64,000 bases of DNA from Mycolicibacter virginiensis (GTDB taxonomy: Bacteria > Actinomycetota > Actinomycetes > Mycobacteriales > Mycobacteriaceae). This document shows, piece after piece, positions 17,600 to 27,008 of the stretch. Below the pieces are notes generated by a model that ran no database searches, was not told the origin of the DNA, and was given only the letters and a program-made list of their open reading frames with translations. Within the stretch, counting starts at the first letter, position 1. Each line of letters opens with the position of its first letter. The stretch is taken from assembly GCF_022374935.2 (NCBI RefSeq), contig NZ_CP092430.2, positions 3,782,001-3,846,000 of the forward strand, read 5' to 3'. The translations under genes were made by a program, and so were the position numbers.

Positions 17600-19021
17600 C
17601 TATAGCTGGGCCAGGGCGGTGCGGATGTGGGCCAGGATGCGCGACGCCGACGTCGGAGTGTCGCCGGGGCCGGGGTCGGCGGCCGAGGCCGCGGCGGCGC
17701 GGGTGTGTACGAACGCGGCGGCGGCAGCGGCTTGCGCGGGCGGCAGGCCCGATGCCAACAGCGCGCCGATCATCCCGGAAAGCACGTCGCCGGAGCCCGC
17801 GGTGGCCGCCCAGGACCCGCCCGACGGGTTGAGATAGACCGGGCCGGATGGATCCGCGATGACGGTGACGTTGCCCTTGAGCAGCACGGTGGCCCCGAAG
17901 CGGTCGGCCAGCTCGCGCGCCGCGCCGACCCGGTCGGGTCCGGGCGGGTGCCCGGCCAACCGGGCGTATTCGCCGGCATGCGGGGTCAGCACCGTTGGGG
18001 CGTTGCGCTCGGCCACCAGGGCTGGGTGGGCGGCCAGGATGGTGAGCGCATCGGCGTCGACGATCACCGGCAGATCGGTGTCAAGCGCGAACCACAGTGC
18101 GGCGGCAGCCTGTTCGCCAGTGCCCAGACCCGGACCGACCGCCCAGGCCTGCACCTTCCCGGCGGCCGCCGCACTGGGTGCGGCGACCACTTCCGGCCAG
18201 TGCGAAACCACTTGGGCGTCAGCGCTTCCGGCGTAGCGCACCATCCCGGAGGTGGCGGCCACCGCTGCCCCGGCGCACAGGATCGCCGCGCCCGGGTAGG
18301 TTGCCGAGCCGGCCAGGATTCCGGTGACGCCCTGGGTGTATTTGTCGTCGCGGGGACCGGGCGCCGGCCAGCAGGCCTCGACGTCGGCTGCGGTCACAGA
18401 GTGAATGTCGGTGTCCGGCAGCTCCAGGCCGATCTCGACGAGCTCGACCCGTCCGCATTGCCCCAGTGCGTGCACCGGTTTGAGACCACCGAAGGTGACG
18501 GTGAGCGCGGCGTGCACCGCGGGACCGTCCGCCGCGCCGGTGTGCGGGTCCAGGCCGCTGGGGATGTCGACGGCCACCACCGGGATGCCTCGCGCATCGA
18601 CGTCGGCGAAGATCTCGGCGGCGTGCGGCCGCAGCGGGCCGCGCCCGGAGATGCCGACCACTCCGTCGATCACCAGATCCGTTGCGGGCGGCGCGGTGTC
18701 GACGATCCGGCCGCCGGCATGTCTGAAGGCTGCGAGCCCTTTTGCGTGGGCGCGCCCAGGGTCGAGCAGGATGGCGCTGGCCGCCGCGCCGCGCCGGCGT
18801 AGGAAAGTGGCCGCCCACAGCGCGTCGCCGCCGTTGTCGCCGGAGCCCACCACCGCGCACAGGTTGCGCCCGGCTATCCCGCCGGTTCGCGCGGCCAGTT
18901 CCCCAGCGATCGCGGTCGCCAGCCCGAACGCGGCCCGGCGCATCAGCACCCCGTCGGGCAGGCTCGCCAACAGCGGTGCTTCGGCGGCGCGAATGACCTC
19001 GACGCTGTAGTAATGCCGCAC
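17600..19021 (-). CDS. nnrED: Bifunctional NAD(P)HX epimerase/dehydratase
   Basis: Protein of 473 residues joining two repair domains. The N-terminal NnrE epimerase (about 1-215) has GSGDNGGDAL near 58-67 and DGVVGISGRGPLR near 118-130. The C-terminal NnrD dehydratase (about 225-473) has GPGLGTG, TPHAGEYARL and the nucleotide motif SGDVLSGMIGALLASG. Together they repair hydrated NADH and NADPH. The gene matches the Rv3433c position, downstream of the rhomboid-like gene by 32 bases and directly upstream of gadB. Confidence 0.94.
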   Translation of the reverse strand: MRHYYSVEVIRAAEAPLLASLPDGVLMRRAAFGLATAIAGELAARTGGIAGRNLCAVVGSGDNGGDALWAATFLRRRGAAASAILLDPGRAHAKGLAAFRHAGGRIVDTAPPATDLVIDGVVGISGRGPLRPHAAEIFADVDARGIPVVAVDIPSGLDPHTGAADGPAVHAALTVTFGGLKPVHALGQCGRVELVEIGLELPDTDIHSVTAADVEACWPAPGPRDDKYTQGVTGILAGSATYPGAAILCAGAAVAATSGMVRYAGSADAQVVSHWPEVVAAPSAAAAGKVQAWAVGPGLGTGEQAAAALWFALDTDLPVIVDADALTILAAHPALVAERNAPTVLTPHAGEYARLAGHPPGPDRVGAARELADRFGATVLLKGNVTVIADPSGPVYLNPSGGSWAATAGSGDVLSGMIGALLASGLPPAQAAAAAAFVHTRAAAASAADPGPGDTPTSASRILAHIRTALAQL

Positions 19022-19053
19022 TTGCCCTCCTCGCGCTGCTCGCGCTTGTCAGG

Positions 19054-19701
19054 CTAGTGGCCGCCGGCGCTACTCGGGTGATGTCGCAGCGGATGGTGGG
19101 GATGAGTCAGCGGGTAACAGCACAACCCGATCACCAGGGCGGCGGCGTGGCCGATCGCGGTGAAGTCGGGATTGATGAGCAGCGGCACGGTGAAGATGAC
19201 GACCAGGCCGGCCAGGTAAACCCAGCGCCACGGCCGACGTATCCGGTAGGTGAGCACCGCCATCACCCCGACCAGGAAGTAACTGACGCCGATGTCGCGG
19301 GCGTAGGTGAGGCGCTCCGATTCCCGGTGCAGGTGGATCAGCGCATACAGCGCACCCTCGCTGACGTAGGTGGCACCGACGTGGGAGATCAATCCGACCA
19401 TCAGCCAACGCAGGTGGCCCAACCAATGTTCGGCCGGCGCCAGGAACAGGGTGAACAGCACCAGATACGGCGACCAGTCCTTGCCGTCGATCCACAGCAG
19501 GCTGGAGACCAGCACCTCCAGCGGGTCGGTGGCCAGATGGTGCAAGTTGGTGGATTGCTCGACGAGCATGGTGTGCAGGCGCCGGCCGACCAGGTGCTGG
19601 ATGACGGTGGTGACTCCCAGCACCGCCAGCCACAAGTAGGTCAGCGGCGCGGTGTGCACGAAGTGCCACACCGCGGCCAGGCGCGTTCTGACGTCCGCCA
19701 C
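19054..19701 (-). CDS. Rhomboid-like membrane protein
   Basis: Integral membrane protein of 215 residues with about six predicted helices. It matches the position of Rv3434c. A serine in GVSYFLVG lies in one helix and a histidine in GHAAALVIGL in the last, which is the geometry of rhomboid proteases. However, the usual GxSG reads GVSY, so proteolytic activity is doubtful and a rhomboid-like pseudoprotease is possible. The C-terminus is a His/Pro-rich cytosolic tail. It is divergent from the PknH-sensor-like gene at 19816 and is the probable first gene of the nnrED-gadB unit. Confidence 0.7.
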   Translation of the reverse strand: MADVRTRLAAVWHFVHTAPLTYLWLAVLGVTTVIQHLVGRRLHTMLVEQSTNLHHLATDPLEVLVSSLLWIDGKDWSPYLVLFTLFLAPAEHWLGHLRWLMVGLISHVGATYVSEGALYALIHLHRESERLTYARDIGVSYFLVGVMAVLTYRIRRPWRWVYLAGLVVIFTVPLLINPDFTAIGHAAALVIGLCCYPLTHPHHPLRHHPSSAGGH

Positions 19702-19743
19702 GGCGTACAGCGTCGCATGGTTGATGCAGACACGGACAGACCG

Positions 19744-19769
19744 ACCGCTGATAACGTCTCATGCCAGTG
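19744..19769 (+). repeat. 26-bp promoter-region repeat, copy 1
   Basis: Bases 19744-19769 are identical to 20769-20794, and similarity continues for about 50 further bases. The core holds GATAAC, a possible -10 box, with TTGATG about 25 bases upstream as a possible -35. Each copy precedes a PknH-sensor-like paralogue, so the promoter was duplicated with the gene. Confidence 0.6.
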
Positions 19770-19815
19770 AGGCCCGTCCGCCTGTGACCGGCCCCGACGG
19801 GACGGGGGTGCCCCG

Positions 19816-20685
19816 ATGAGCGAACCGCACGGTCCAACTCCCAATCCGTACGACCCAACACAATTTGCGCCCACCAGCCGGCCCATGCCGCCGCTGGGCG
19901 GACAGTTCCCGCCGCCGTGGCCACCCGGTCCACCGCCGCAACGCAGCCGCCGATTGATTTGGGCTCTGCTGGGGCTGGTCATCGTGCTGACCGTAACCGC
20001 CGTAGTGCTCGGCGTGACCGTCGTCGGGCGCGACCGGCAGGAGAACGCGCATGCCACCGCAGAGTCTGGCTCCGGCGACAGGGCGCCGGTACCCGTCTCG
20101 GTGCTCGAGACCTTGCTGCCGGCCGCGGATGTCGTCCGCGACGCGACGGCCGACCCTGGGATCGGCATTGTGGACAAAGGCGAAAGCATGTTCCCCGGGG
20201 TCGTGGAGGAGAAATCATGCCAGGGGATGAGCTTCGTCGCCGCGGGCCCGGTCTATGCGGGCTCGGGTTGGACCAGCGTCCGCTGGCAGATTTGGAACAG
20301 TCCCGCCGAACCCAAACCGGAGAAGCTGGAGCATCAGATGTTGACATCGGTGGTGAGTTACCCCTCTGCCCAAGCCGCCCGCAGCTACTACGACAAACAG
20401 CGCACCGACTGGCAGTCGTGTTCTGACCGTACCGTCAACATGCGGGTAACAAACCTGGAGAACCCAACCGACGCTTTCTGGACCGTAGGAGCGGTCACCG
20501 AAAACCACGGTGTACTCAGTACCACCGGGATAAGTGAGGGCGGTGCCGGTTGGTCCTGCGGGCTCACGACCGCGGTGCGCAACAACATCATCACGCAGCT
20601 GAATTTGTGCGCCCTTACCCCGTCTGGCGATGCGGCACAGAAGGTCCTCGCCTCGATCACCGCGAAGATCGACGCGGCGGCCTGA
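19816..20685 (+). CDS. Membrane-anchored PknH-type extracellular sensor protein, copy 1
   Basis: Protein of 289 residues. A Pro-rich cytosolic leader (1-42) starts MSEPHGPTPNPYDP. One transmembrane helix follows (about 46-68), then an extracellular domain (about 80-289) of the PknH sensor type (pfam14032). The domain has four cysteines in the contexts KSCQG, QSCSD, WSCGL and NLCAL, as in PknH where they form two disulfides. No kinase domain is attached. It is the first of three tandem paralogues and has its own promoter repeat. Role unknown; it could bind the same ligand as a PknH-type kinase or be a secreted-side lipoprotein-like receptor. Confidence 0.82.
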   Translation: MSEPHGPTPNPYDPTQFAPTSRPMPPLGGQFPPPWPPGPPPQRSRRLIWALLGLVIVLTVTAVVLGVTVVGRDRQENAHATAESGSGDRAPVPVSVLETLLPAADVVRDATADPGIGIVDKGESMFPGVVEEKSCQGMSFVAAGPVYAGSGWTSVRWQIWNSPAEPKPEKLEHQMLTSVVSYPSAQAARSYYDKQRTDWQSCSDRTVNMRVTNLENPTDAFWTVGAVTENHGVLSTTGISEGGAGWSCGLTTAVRNNIITQLNLCALTPSGDAAQKVLASITAKIDAAA

Positions 20686-20768
20686 CTCGGGCACAAGCGG
20701 TTCGCGTCGATTCTCACCCCTGCGACGGCGTGCAGCTTCGCATTGTCAGTGCAGACCGTGATAGCCCA

Positions 20769-20794
20769 ACCGCTGATAACGTCTCATGCCAGTG
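20769..20794 (+). repeat. 26-bp promoter-region repeat, copy 2
   Basis: Identical to 19744-19769. It sits 49 bases before the second sensor gene. The third paralogue lacks it. Confidence 0.6.
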
Positions 20795-20842
20795 GAGGCC
20801 GGTCCGCCTGTGACCGGCCCCGAGGGGATGTGGGGGCACCTC

Positions 20843-21757
20843 ATGAGCGAACCGCACGGTCCGACACCCAATCCGTACCACCAGCCCCCTTTCGCGCCTA
20901 TGAACCAGCCGATCCCGCCGGTTGGAGGCGGACCATTCCCGCCGCCGCTGCTGCCCCCTGGGCTCAGCGGTCCCCCACCGGGGTCACCAGGGCCCAATCG
21001 CCGCAAGATCTGGACGGTCTTAGCCACGGTCGCCGTGGTCGCGGTGATCGGCATCGTGCTCACCGTGACACTGTCCGGGCGTAGCCGGCACGACACGGCC
21101 AGGCCCGCCTCAAAAACGGAGACCTCGGCGACGGCATCGGCATCCTCTGACAAGTCACCGGTACCGGCCGCCAAGATTGCGGGATTGCTGCCTCGCCAGG
21201 AAGACCTCGCCGCGGCGGTGGGCGACCCCGAACTCGGTGTCGTGGCTAGTGGCGAAGCGATGGATGAGGTCACCGTGGTGGACGCGGACTGCCAGGGCAT
21301 CAGTTCGGTCGCCTCGGGGCCCGTCTACGCCGGGACCGGTTGGACCGCGATCCGCTGGCAGCGCTGGTACAGCCCGCCCGACATCGACACTCACGACCTG
21401 AAGCACGGCCTGTTGGTATCGGTGGCGGCCTTTCCACGGGCGGAGAACGCGCAGGCCTTCTACGCGAAGCAGAGCGACAAGTGGAAAAGGTGCGCCGGCC
21501 GCACCCTCAACATGACTGTGACCAATGGCGACAATGAGCCGCGCGTTTTCTGGACCGTCACCGAGGTCACCGAGTCCGATGAGCTGGTCAAGACGACCGC
21601 CATCAGTGAGGGCGGCGCCGGCTGGTCATGCCAGGACGCCCTGACCATCCGCAACAACGTCGTTGCGCAGGCCGATGTCTGCGGTAACAGCATCCCGGCC
21701 AATGCGGCGCAGGAGATCCTCGGCTCGATCGCCCCGAAGGTCGACGCGGCAGGCTGA
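20843..21757 (+). CDS. Membrane-anchored PknH-type extracellular sensor protein, copy 2
   Basis: Paralogue of the preceding gene, 304 residues. It has the same MSEPHGPTPNPY leader but a longer Pro/Gly-rich cytosolic part, one transmembrane helix (about 72-95) and the same four-cysteine extracellular domain (ADCQG, KRCAG, WSCQD, DVCGN). ATG 20843 was chosen because the leader then aligns with the paralogue; the frame is open further upstream into the duplicated promoter. The third copy follows after 40 bases, so copies 2 and 3 are probably cotranscribed. Confidence 0.82.
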   Translation: MSEPHGPTPNPYHQPPFAPMNQPIPPVGGGPFPPPLLPPGLSGPPPGSPGPNRRKIWTVLATVAVVAVIGIVLTVTLSGRSRHDTARPASKTETSATASASSDKSPVPAAKIAGLLPRQEDLAAAVGDPELGVVASGEAMDEVTVVDADCQGISSVASGPVYAGTGWTAIRWQRWYSPPDIDTHDLKHGLLVSVAAFPRAENAQAFYAKQSDKWKRCAGRTLNMTVTNGDNEPRVFWTVTEVTESDELVKTTAISEGGAGWSCQDALTIRNNVVAQADVCGNSIPANAAQEILGSIAPKVDAAG

Positions 21758-21797
21758 GCTGACTTCCGACAGGCCCGACGGGAAGTGGAGTGCACCA

Positions 21798-22676
21798 ATG
21801 AGTGAACCGCAGGGTCGGACTCCCAACCCCTATGATCCGATGCGATTCGCGCCGATCAACGGCCCCGTCTCACCAGACAGTCAGGCACCGCCGTTCTGGC
21901 CACCGAATCCACCACCGAATGGCGGCCGACGGCTGATATGGCTGCTGGTGGGGCTGGTCTGCGCGCTGACAGCGATCGTCGTGGCACTCAGCGTGACCGT
22001 CGTAGGCCGTGACCGACACGAGATTGCCCAATCCCCCACCACGACATCAGCACCCGCGACCTCCGACCGCCAGGCGCCGCTGTTTCCCGCTTCAGCTCTG
22101 GACAGCCTGCTGCCGGACCGGAGCGTCGTCTCTTCCGTCGTGGCCGACCCTGCCATCGACCTGGTCGATCACGGCGAGGCTATTGCCGCCGGCGATTTGG
22201 TGGATGCCGATTGCCAAGGAATTGCATCTGTTTTCTCGCGGGACTACGTAGGCTCCGGCTGGACCGCCATCCGCTGGCAACGCTGGAACAGCCCCGCCGA
22301 ACCCAATCCCAGCTATCTGGTACAGCATGTTTCACTGTCCGTGACCACCTATCCGAACGCCGCCGCTGCCCGGGCGTTCTATGCCAAACAGAGCGCTGCA
22401 TGGCGAAAGTGCAACACCCGTATTGTCAACAGCCGCGACGTAAGTGCGAAAGGATCCCCGGAGCAACTCTGGTATATCGACAGTGTCGCCGACTACGAGG
22501 GCGTGCTCGCCGCCCGCATGACGGACAACGTCAACTCCGACTGGAGGTGTGAAGCCAGACTGACCGTACGCAGCAACGTCGTCGTCCACGTCGGAGTGTG
22601 TGCGCACACAACTTCGATGATGGAGGCACGCACGCTGCTCGCCTCGATCGCCCAGAAGGTCGATGAGGCCGGGTGA
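21798..22676 (+). CDS. Membrane-anchored PknH-type extracellular sensor protein, copy 3
   Basis: Third tandem paralogue, 292 residues, with the leader MSEPQGRTPNPYDP, a transmembrane helix near 50-72 and the same four-cysteine extracellular domain (ADCQG, RKCNT, WRCEA, GVCAH). It is the most divergent of the three near the ligand-facing C-terminal part: the EGGAGWSC block is replaced by NVNSDWRC. GTGGAG lies upstream of ATG 21798. No separate promoter repeat precedes it. Confidence 0.8.
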   Translation: MSEPQGRTPNPYDPMRFAPINGPVSPDSQAPPFWPPNPPPNGGRRLIWLLVGLVCALTAIVVALSVTVVGRDRHEIAQSPTTTSAPATSDRQAPLFPASALDSLLPDRSVVSSVVADPAIDLVDHGEAIAAGDLVDADCQGIASVFSRDYVGSGWTAIRWQRWNSPAEPNPSYLVQHVSLSVTTYPNAAAARAFYAKQSAAWRKCNTRIVNSRDVSAKGSPEQLWYIDSVADYEGVLAARMTDNVNSDWRCEARLTVRSNVVVHVGVCAHTTSMMEARTLLASIAQKVDEAG

Positions 22677-22775
22677 GCCCGCACCATCCAATCCTTGATC
22701 CGCTTCGGCGCCTCGCGTATCGTCCGATTCAATTTCGCGTCGCACAGTAGCGAATACAGGGAAAGGGCCGAGCCG

Positions 22776-24701
22776 TTGCGCAACCGCTACGCCGGGGAAC
22801 CGTTCACCACCACCGAATCTGAGATCGCCGCCGCTCTGGAGCAGGTCTCGATCCCCACCTTGTTGCTGTCGTGCGTGCACATCACCGGCGACCCCCGCTT
22901 CATCCGGGATTACCACCAGAACGGGATCTTCCTCAACGAGATCCAGGGGTTCATGTCCGAGGAAGACAAGGCCCGCGCCCGCGCCGAGGCGCTGCCGGTG
23001 ATCGCCGACTATCGCGATCGCGGCTGCCCGGAGCCCGCTCCCCTGCCCGCCGAGCTGGTCAAGGAGATGATGGACTGGGCGGCCTGCGAGACCGTGCCGG
23101 ATGCCTACCTCGGGTTGCTCTCCGAAGAACTCGACCTCGACGGGGTCGACCCGCGCAGTCCAGCGCCGGTGGAGCGCGCGGCGGAATTGTCGGTGGTGGT
23201 GATCGGCTGTGGCGAGTCGGGCGTGTTGGCCGGAATTCGGCTGGCCCAGGCCGGTATTCCCTTCACGATCATCGAGAAGAACGAGGGCCCGGGCGGAACG
23301 TGGTGGGAGAACGACTATCCGGGCGCTCGGGTGGACGTCGCAAACCACTTCTACTGCTACAGCTTCGAACCCAACAACGACTGGGGGCACTACTTCGCCG
23401 AACAGCCCGAGCTGCGGGCGTACTTCGCCGATCTGGTCACCAAACACAGTCTGGCTGACCATATTCGGTGGGGCACGGAGGTCACCGACGCCGTCTGGGA
23501 CGAGGGCGACGGTACCTGGACGCTGACCGCCCGCACCGCCGACGGGGCAGTGTCCACGCTGGCAGCGCGCGCGGTGATCACCGCGGTCGGTCAGCTCAAC
23601 CGGCCGCATCTGCCCGATCTCGACGGGGCGGACAGTTTCGCCGGGCCAGCGTTTCACTCCGCGGCCTGGGATCACAGCGTCGACCTGACCGGCAAGCGGG
23701 TGGCGCTGATCGGGGCGGGTGCCAGCGGGTTCCAGATCGCACCCGCGATCGCGGAGAAAGTGGCTCACCTCACGGTGTTTCAACGCACCGCACAGTGGAT
23801 GTTCCCCAACCCGATGTATCACGACGCCGTCCACGACGGGGTGCGCTGGGCATTGCAGCACTTGCCGTTCTACGGCCGCTGGTACCGATTCCTGTTGCTG
23901 TGGCCCGGGGCCGACAAAGGCTTGGAGGCCGCCCGAGTAGATCCGGACTATCCCGACCAGGACTACGCGGTGAGCGAGATCAATGCCCTGGCCCGGCAGA
24001 TGTTCACCGGCTGGATCACCGATCAGGTGGGCGACGACGACGAGCTGCTGGCCAAGGTACTGCCCGACTATCCGGCGACCGGTAAGCGCACCCTGCAGGA
24101 CAACGGCACCTGGCTCAAGACCCTGCGGCGCGACAACGTCGAACTGATACGCACCCCGATACGCACGATCACCCCGCAAGGTGTGGAGACCGAGGACGGC
24201 ATTCACCACGACGTGGATGTGATCGTGTACGCCACCGGATTTCGGCACACCGATGTGTTGTGGCCGATGCGCATCACCGGCCGCGACGGCACCGATCTGC
24301 ACGCACTGTGGGGCAGCAAACCGTATGCGTATCTGGGCATCACGGTGCCCGGGTTCCCCAACTTCTTTGTGCTCTACGGGCCCGGCGCGCATCTGGCGCA
24401 TGGTGGCAGCCTGATCTTCAACTCCGAGTTGGAGATGCGCTACATCGACGCCTGTCTGGCCAAGCTCGCCGACGAACAGCTGCACTCGATCGAGCCGACC
24501 GCGCAAGCGGCTACCGAATGGCATCAGGCCACCCAGAGCGCGATCGCCCAGACGGTGTGGGCGCATCCGGCGGTCAAGCATTCCTACTTCAAGAACGCCG
24601 ACGGCGAGATCCACACGGTGAGCCCGTGGCGACTCGACGAATACTGGTCGGCGGTGCGCGAACCGGATTGGTCGCAGTTCGTCATCGCAAAGGAGCGCTG
24701 A
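22776..24701 (+). CDS. Baeyer-Villiger monooxygenase, 4-hydroxyacetophenone monooxygenase type
   Basis: FAD/NADPH monooxygenase of 641 residues. An extra N-terminal domain of about 130 residues precedes the FAD Rossmann motif GCGESG (144-149) and a GG-TWW-NDYPG block. The BVMO fingerprint FxGxxxHxxxWD appears as [12 protein letters not shown] near 288-299, and the NADPH Rossmann motif GAGASG follows at about 313-318. The length and N-terminal extension match HAPMO (about 640 residues) rather than the shorter EthA type. I chose TTG 22776 because GGGAAAGGG (22759-22767) lies 8 bases upstream; a TTG at 22695 has no ribosome binding site. An SDR gene follows after one base and may act on the same substrate. 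Confidence 0.88.
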   Translation: MRNRYAGEPFTTTESEIAAALEQVSIPTLLLSCVHITGDPRFIRDYHQNGIFLNEIQGFMSEEDKARARAEALPVIADYRDRGCPEPAPLPAELVKEMMDWAACETVPDAYLGLLSEELDLDGVDPRSPAPVERAAELSVVVIGCGESGVLAGIRLAQAGIPFTIIEKNEGPGGTWWENDYPGARVDVANHFYCYSFEPNNDWGHYFAEQPELRAYFADLVTKHSLADHIRWGTEVTDAVWDEGDGTWTLTARTADGAVSTLAARAVITAVGQLNRPHLPDLDGADSFAGPAFHSAAWDHSVDLTGKRVALIGAGASGFQIAPAIAEKVAHLTVFQRTAQWMFPNPMYHDAVHDGVRWALQHLPFYGRWYRFLLLWPGADKGLEAARVDPDYPDQDYAVSEINALARQMFTGWITDQVGDDDELLAKVLPDYPATGKRTLQDNGTWLKTLRRDNVELIRTPIRTITPQGVETEDGIHHDVDVIVYATGFRHTDVLWPMRITGRDGTDLHALWGSKPYAYLGITVPGFPNFFVLYGPGAHLAHGGSLIFNSELEMRYIDACLAKLADEQLHSIEPTAQAATEWHQATQSAIAQTVWAHPAVKHSYFKNADGEIHTVSPWRLDEYWSAVREPDWSQFVIAKER

Positions 24702-24702
24702 G

Positions 24703-25440
24703 TTGAGCGGAATCGTCGTCACCGGGGCAGCATCGGGGATCGGCCGGGCCTGCGCCCAGGCCCTGGCCGCCGAAGGCCGCCGAGTTGCATTGTGGGACAT
24801 CGCCCCGGCGGTCCAGGACGTAGCCGAGAGTTTGGGGATGCCCGGCGCGGTGGTCGACGTGTGCGACGACGCCGGCGTGCCCGCCGCGGTCGCAGCAGCG
24901 GCCGAGGCGCTCGACGGAATCGACGGGCTGGTGCATGCCGCGGGGCGAGTGCTGCCCGAACCGGTGGGCGCCTACACCGGCGAATCCTGGGATGCGGTGA
25001 TGGCTGTCAACCTGCGCGCCCAGGCGATGCTGGTGCAGCTGATGCTGCCGCACCTGGAGGCTGTCGCCCGGGCCGGCGGCGACCCGGCGGTGGTCGGTAT
25101 CTCCAGCATCGAGGGCCTGACCGCCAACCCGTTCATCCCCGCCTATTGCGCCTCCAAGGCCGGTCTGCTGGGGTTGACCAGGTCGATGGCCGCCCAGCTG
25201 GGCCCGGCCGGAATCCGCGTCAACGCGGTCTGTCCCGGCTTCATCGAAACCCCGATGCTGCAGATCGCTCTCGACGTCGAAGAAGTGGCCGCCGGCTTTG
25301 TAGCTGCGGCGCCGCTGGGACGCATCGGTCAACCGGAGGAGGTCGCCCAAGCGGTGGCGTTCCTGATGTCGCCGCGGGCGTCGTTCATCACCGGCACCCA
25401 GATCGTCGTCGACGGTGGAGTCACCGCGCGGCATCCGTGA
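24703..25440 (+). CDS. Short-chain dehydrogenase/reductase
   Basis: Classical SDR of 245 residues with the cofactor motif TGAASGIG (7-14), the NNAG-like HAAG (78-81), active-site S134 or S135, and Y148/K152 in YCASK. The C-terminus has the [14 protein letters not shown] and GTQIVVDGG landmarks. Cofactor is probably NAD(H), since an acidic residue (D32) follows strand 2. TTG 24703 is preceded by AAAGGAG inside the end of the monooxygenase gene. Coupling with the BVMO suggests a two-step pathway, alcohol to ketone to ester, but the substrate is unknown. Confidence 0.9.
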   Translation: MSGIVVTGAASGIGRACAQALAAEGRRVALWDIAPAVQDVAESLGMPGAVVDVCDDAGVPAAVAAAAEALDGIDGLVHAAGRVLPEPVGAYTGESWDAVMAVNLRAQAMLVQLMLPHLEAVARAGGDPAVVGISSIEGLTANPFIPAYCASKAGLLGLTRSMAAQLGPAGIRVNAVCPGFIETPMLQIALDVEEVAAGFVAAAPLGRIGQPEEVAQAVAFLMSPRASFITGTQIVVDGGVTARHP

Positions 25441-25445
25441 CGGGC

Positions 25446-25997
25446 TTAGAAGACCCAGCTCTGCGGTGCCGCGATGACGAAGCCGTGAGTGGCCACCGGA
25501 CTACTCACCTCACCGCGGACCTGGGGCTCGCGAAGCACACAGACCAAGTCAGTGGACGGCGGAACCCCGCAAACCATCGACTGGGCGGGTGAGAAGTCCC
25601 AAAACACGATCTTGTGGCCCACCGGAAGCTTTGCCGCCGGCGGGTTTCCGGCGAGCAGAGCGTCTGGTGGGGCGGGTACGAAACGAGCGGGGATGCTTTC
25701 CTTCCCGTAGATCCCGGGCAGCTCCACCGAGCCGGCGTCACGCGGGGCCCCCGGTATATCGCCCGCGCAGTTGACGTCATGAGTGATCCTGCCCTGCCGC
25801 ACCCGGCAGACCAGCCCGGAATCGGTCGCGAAGACCACATTGGGCGCCTTCTGCAGGTCGCTGACCGAACCGGGCAGCGGTCCGCTGTCGTCGATCAGGG
25901 AGTCCACATCGGGGATCCCCGGTGCCGCCAACGCATTCGGCACCGCCGTCAGCAGGGCCAACGCGGTGACCGCCACTGCCAGTGCTCGCCGCGCCAC
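25446..25997 (-). CDS. Secreted protein of unknown function, paralogue A
   Basis: Exported protein of 183 residues with a clear signal peptide (AVAVTALALLTAVPNALA, cleavage near residue 24). The mature part has four cysteines, an SGPLPGSV motif near 38 and the conserved GHKIVFWDFSP block near 128, and ends THGFVIAAPQSWVF. I do not recognise a characterised family. A clear paralogue lies at 28679-29236 with the same motif order. GTG 25997 follows GGGAGG. Convergent with the SDR gene, with a 5-base gap. Confidence 0.75.
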   Translation of the reverse strand: MARRALAVAVTALALLTAVPNALAAPGIPDVDSLIDDSGPLPGSVSDLQKAPNVVFATDSGLVCRVRQGRITHDVNCAGDIPGAPRDAGSVELPGIYGKESIPARFVPAPPDALLAGNPPAAKLPVGHKIVFWDFSPAQSMVCGVPPSTDLVCVLREPQVRGEVSSPVATHGFVIAAPQSWVF

Positions 25998-26097
25998 CCG
26001 GAGCCTCCCAATTCGCCGTCAGAACTTCAAAACTACGAGCGACGGGCTCGCAGGTCAACGTCATCGACCGCCTCAACCGTGTGCATCCAAGGCGGTA

Positions 26098-26466
26098 GTG
26101 TCCCGGAGGATGGCCCAGAGCTACCCGCCGCCGAAGCCGCCGATCTCGAGGGGAGATCTCGCTGGTTCCCTCTGCGCGCTGGCTCTGACAGTCGTCGGCG
26201 GTGGCGTGGCCGCGATTCTGGGACTCTTCCTGATGGCCTTCACTGACAACTGCCCGCCCGCGACCTGCGATATCGATGCAGGCGTCACCGCAATCATGGC
26301 CGGATTCGCAGCAGCCGCCGTAGTCGGCCTCGCCGGAACGGTCGTCACCGTCGTCCAATTGGTGCGCCGTAACCCGGCCTGGCCGTTCGCCGTAGGAACC
26401 TTGGTATTGACCGCGGCGGCGTGCGCCGTGGGCATTGGAGGCTATCTCGCTGCGGTGGGCGGCTGA
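26098..26466 (+). CDS. Small membrane protein, unknown function
   Basis: Protein of 122 residues with three predicted transmembrane helices (near 22-45, 62-85 and 95-118), a Pro-rich start (SYPPPKPP) and a short extracellular loop with two cysteines (DNCPPATCD). No family recognised. GTG 26098 is preceded by AAGGCGG; ATG 26110 is possible but GGAGG then sits directly against it. The last 25 bases overlap the 3' end of rnhA on the other strand. Confidence 0.6.
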   Translation: MSRRMAQSYPPPKPPISRGDLAGSLCALALTVVGGGVAAILGLFLMAFTDNCPPATCDIDAGVTAIMAGFAAAAVVGLAGTVVTVVQLVRRNPAWPFAVGTLVLTAAACAVGIGGYLAAVGG

Positions 26467-27008
26467 GCCGCCGCCGCCACGGCGCGCAGGGCCGAATCGG
26501 CGATCGCTTCCTGTAGGCCGCGGGTCGCCAGCTCATCGGCCAGCTCGTTGTCGGCAACCCCCGAATGGCCTTTCACCCAGAACCACTCGACCTGGTGACG
26601 CGCGCAGGCGGCCTGAAGCCGTTGCCACAGGTCGACGTTCTTCACCGGCTGCTTGGCGGCGGTCAGCCAGCCGTTGCGCTCCCAGCCTGACACCCACTTA
26701 GTGATGCCGTTGCGGACGTAGGTGCTGTCGGTGTGCAGATGTACCACCACGGGCCGGGTGAGGGCTTCCAGCGCCACGATCGGAGCGGTCAGCTCCATCC
26801 GGTTGTTGCTCGTCTCGCCGGGCTCGCCCCCGTACATCTCGCGGACGTGGTGGCGCATACGCAACACCGCGCCCCAGCCACCGGGGCCCGGGTTGGGGCG
26901 GCACCCACCGTCGGTGTGGATGACGACCACGTCATCGGTGGATTCGGCGAGCGGTGTAGTTCCGCGAGCAAGAGATCCGACGCCATCAGGATCGGTGGAT
27001 TCGGTCAT
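26442..27008 (-). CDS. rnhA: Ribonuclease HI
   Basis: RNase H type 1 of 188 residues that degrades RNA in RNA-DNA hybrids. The full catalytic set is visible: D33 (HTDGG), E72 (NNRMELTA), D94 (HTDSTY), H148 and D153 ([13 protein letters not shown]). An extra 25-residue N-terminal leader and an Ala-rich tail extend it beyond the 155-residue E. coli enzyme. ATG 27008 overlaps the stop of the VOC gene by 4 bases, so the two are coupled. The M. tuberculosis genome lacks this gene here, so it belongs to the accessory block. Confidence 0.93.
   Translation of the reverse strand: MTESTDPDGVGSLARGTTPLAESTDDVVVIHTDGGCRPNPGPGGWGAVLRMRHHVREMYGGEPGETSNNRMELTAPIVALEALTRPVVVHLHTDSTYVRNGITKWVSGWERNGWLTAAKQPVKNVDLWQRLQAACARHQVEWFWVKGHSGVADNELADELATRGLQEAIADSALRAVAAAAQPPTAAR

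Noticed and set aside
19054..19701. Active rhomboid protease
   Set aside because: The serine motif is GVSY rather than GxSG; I keep only rhomboid-like.
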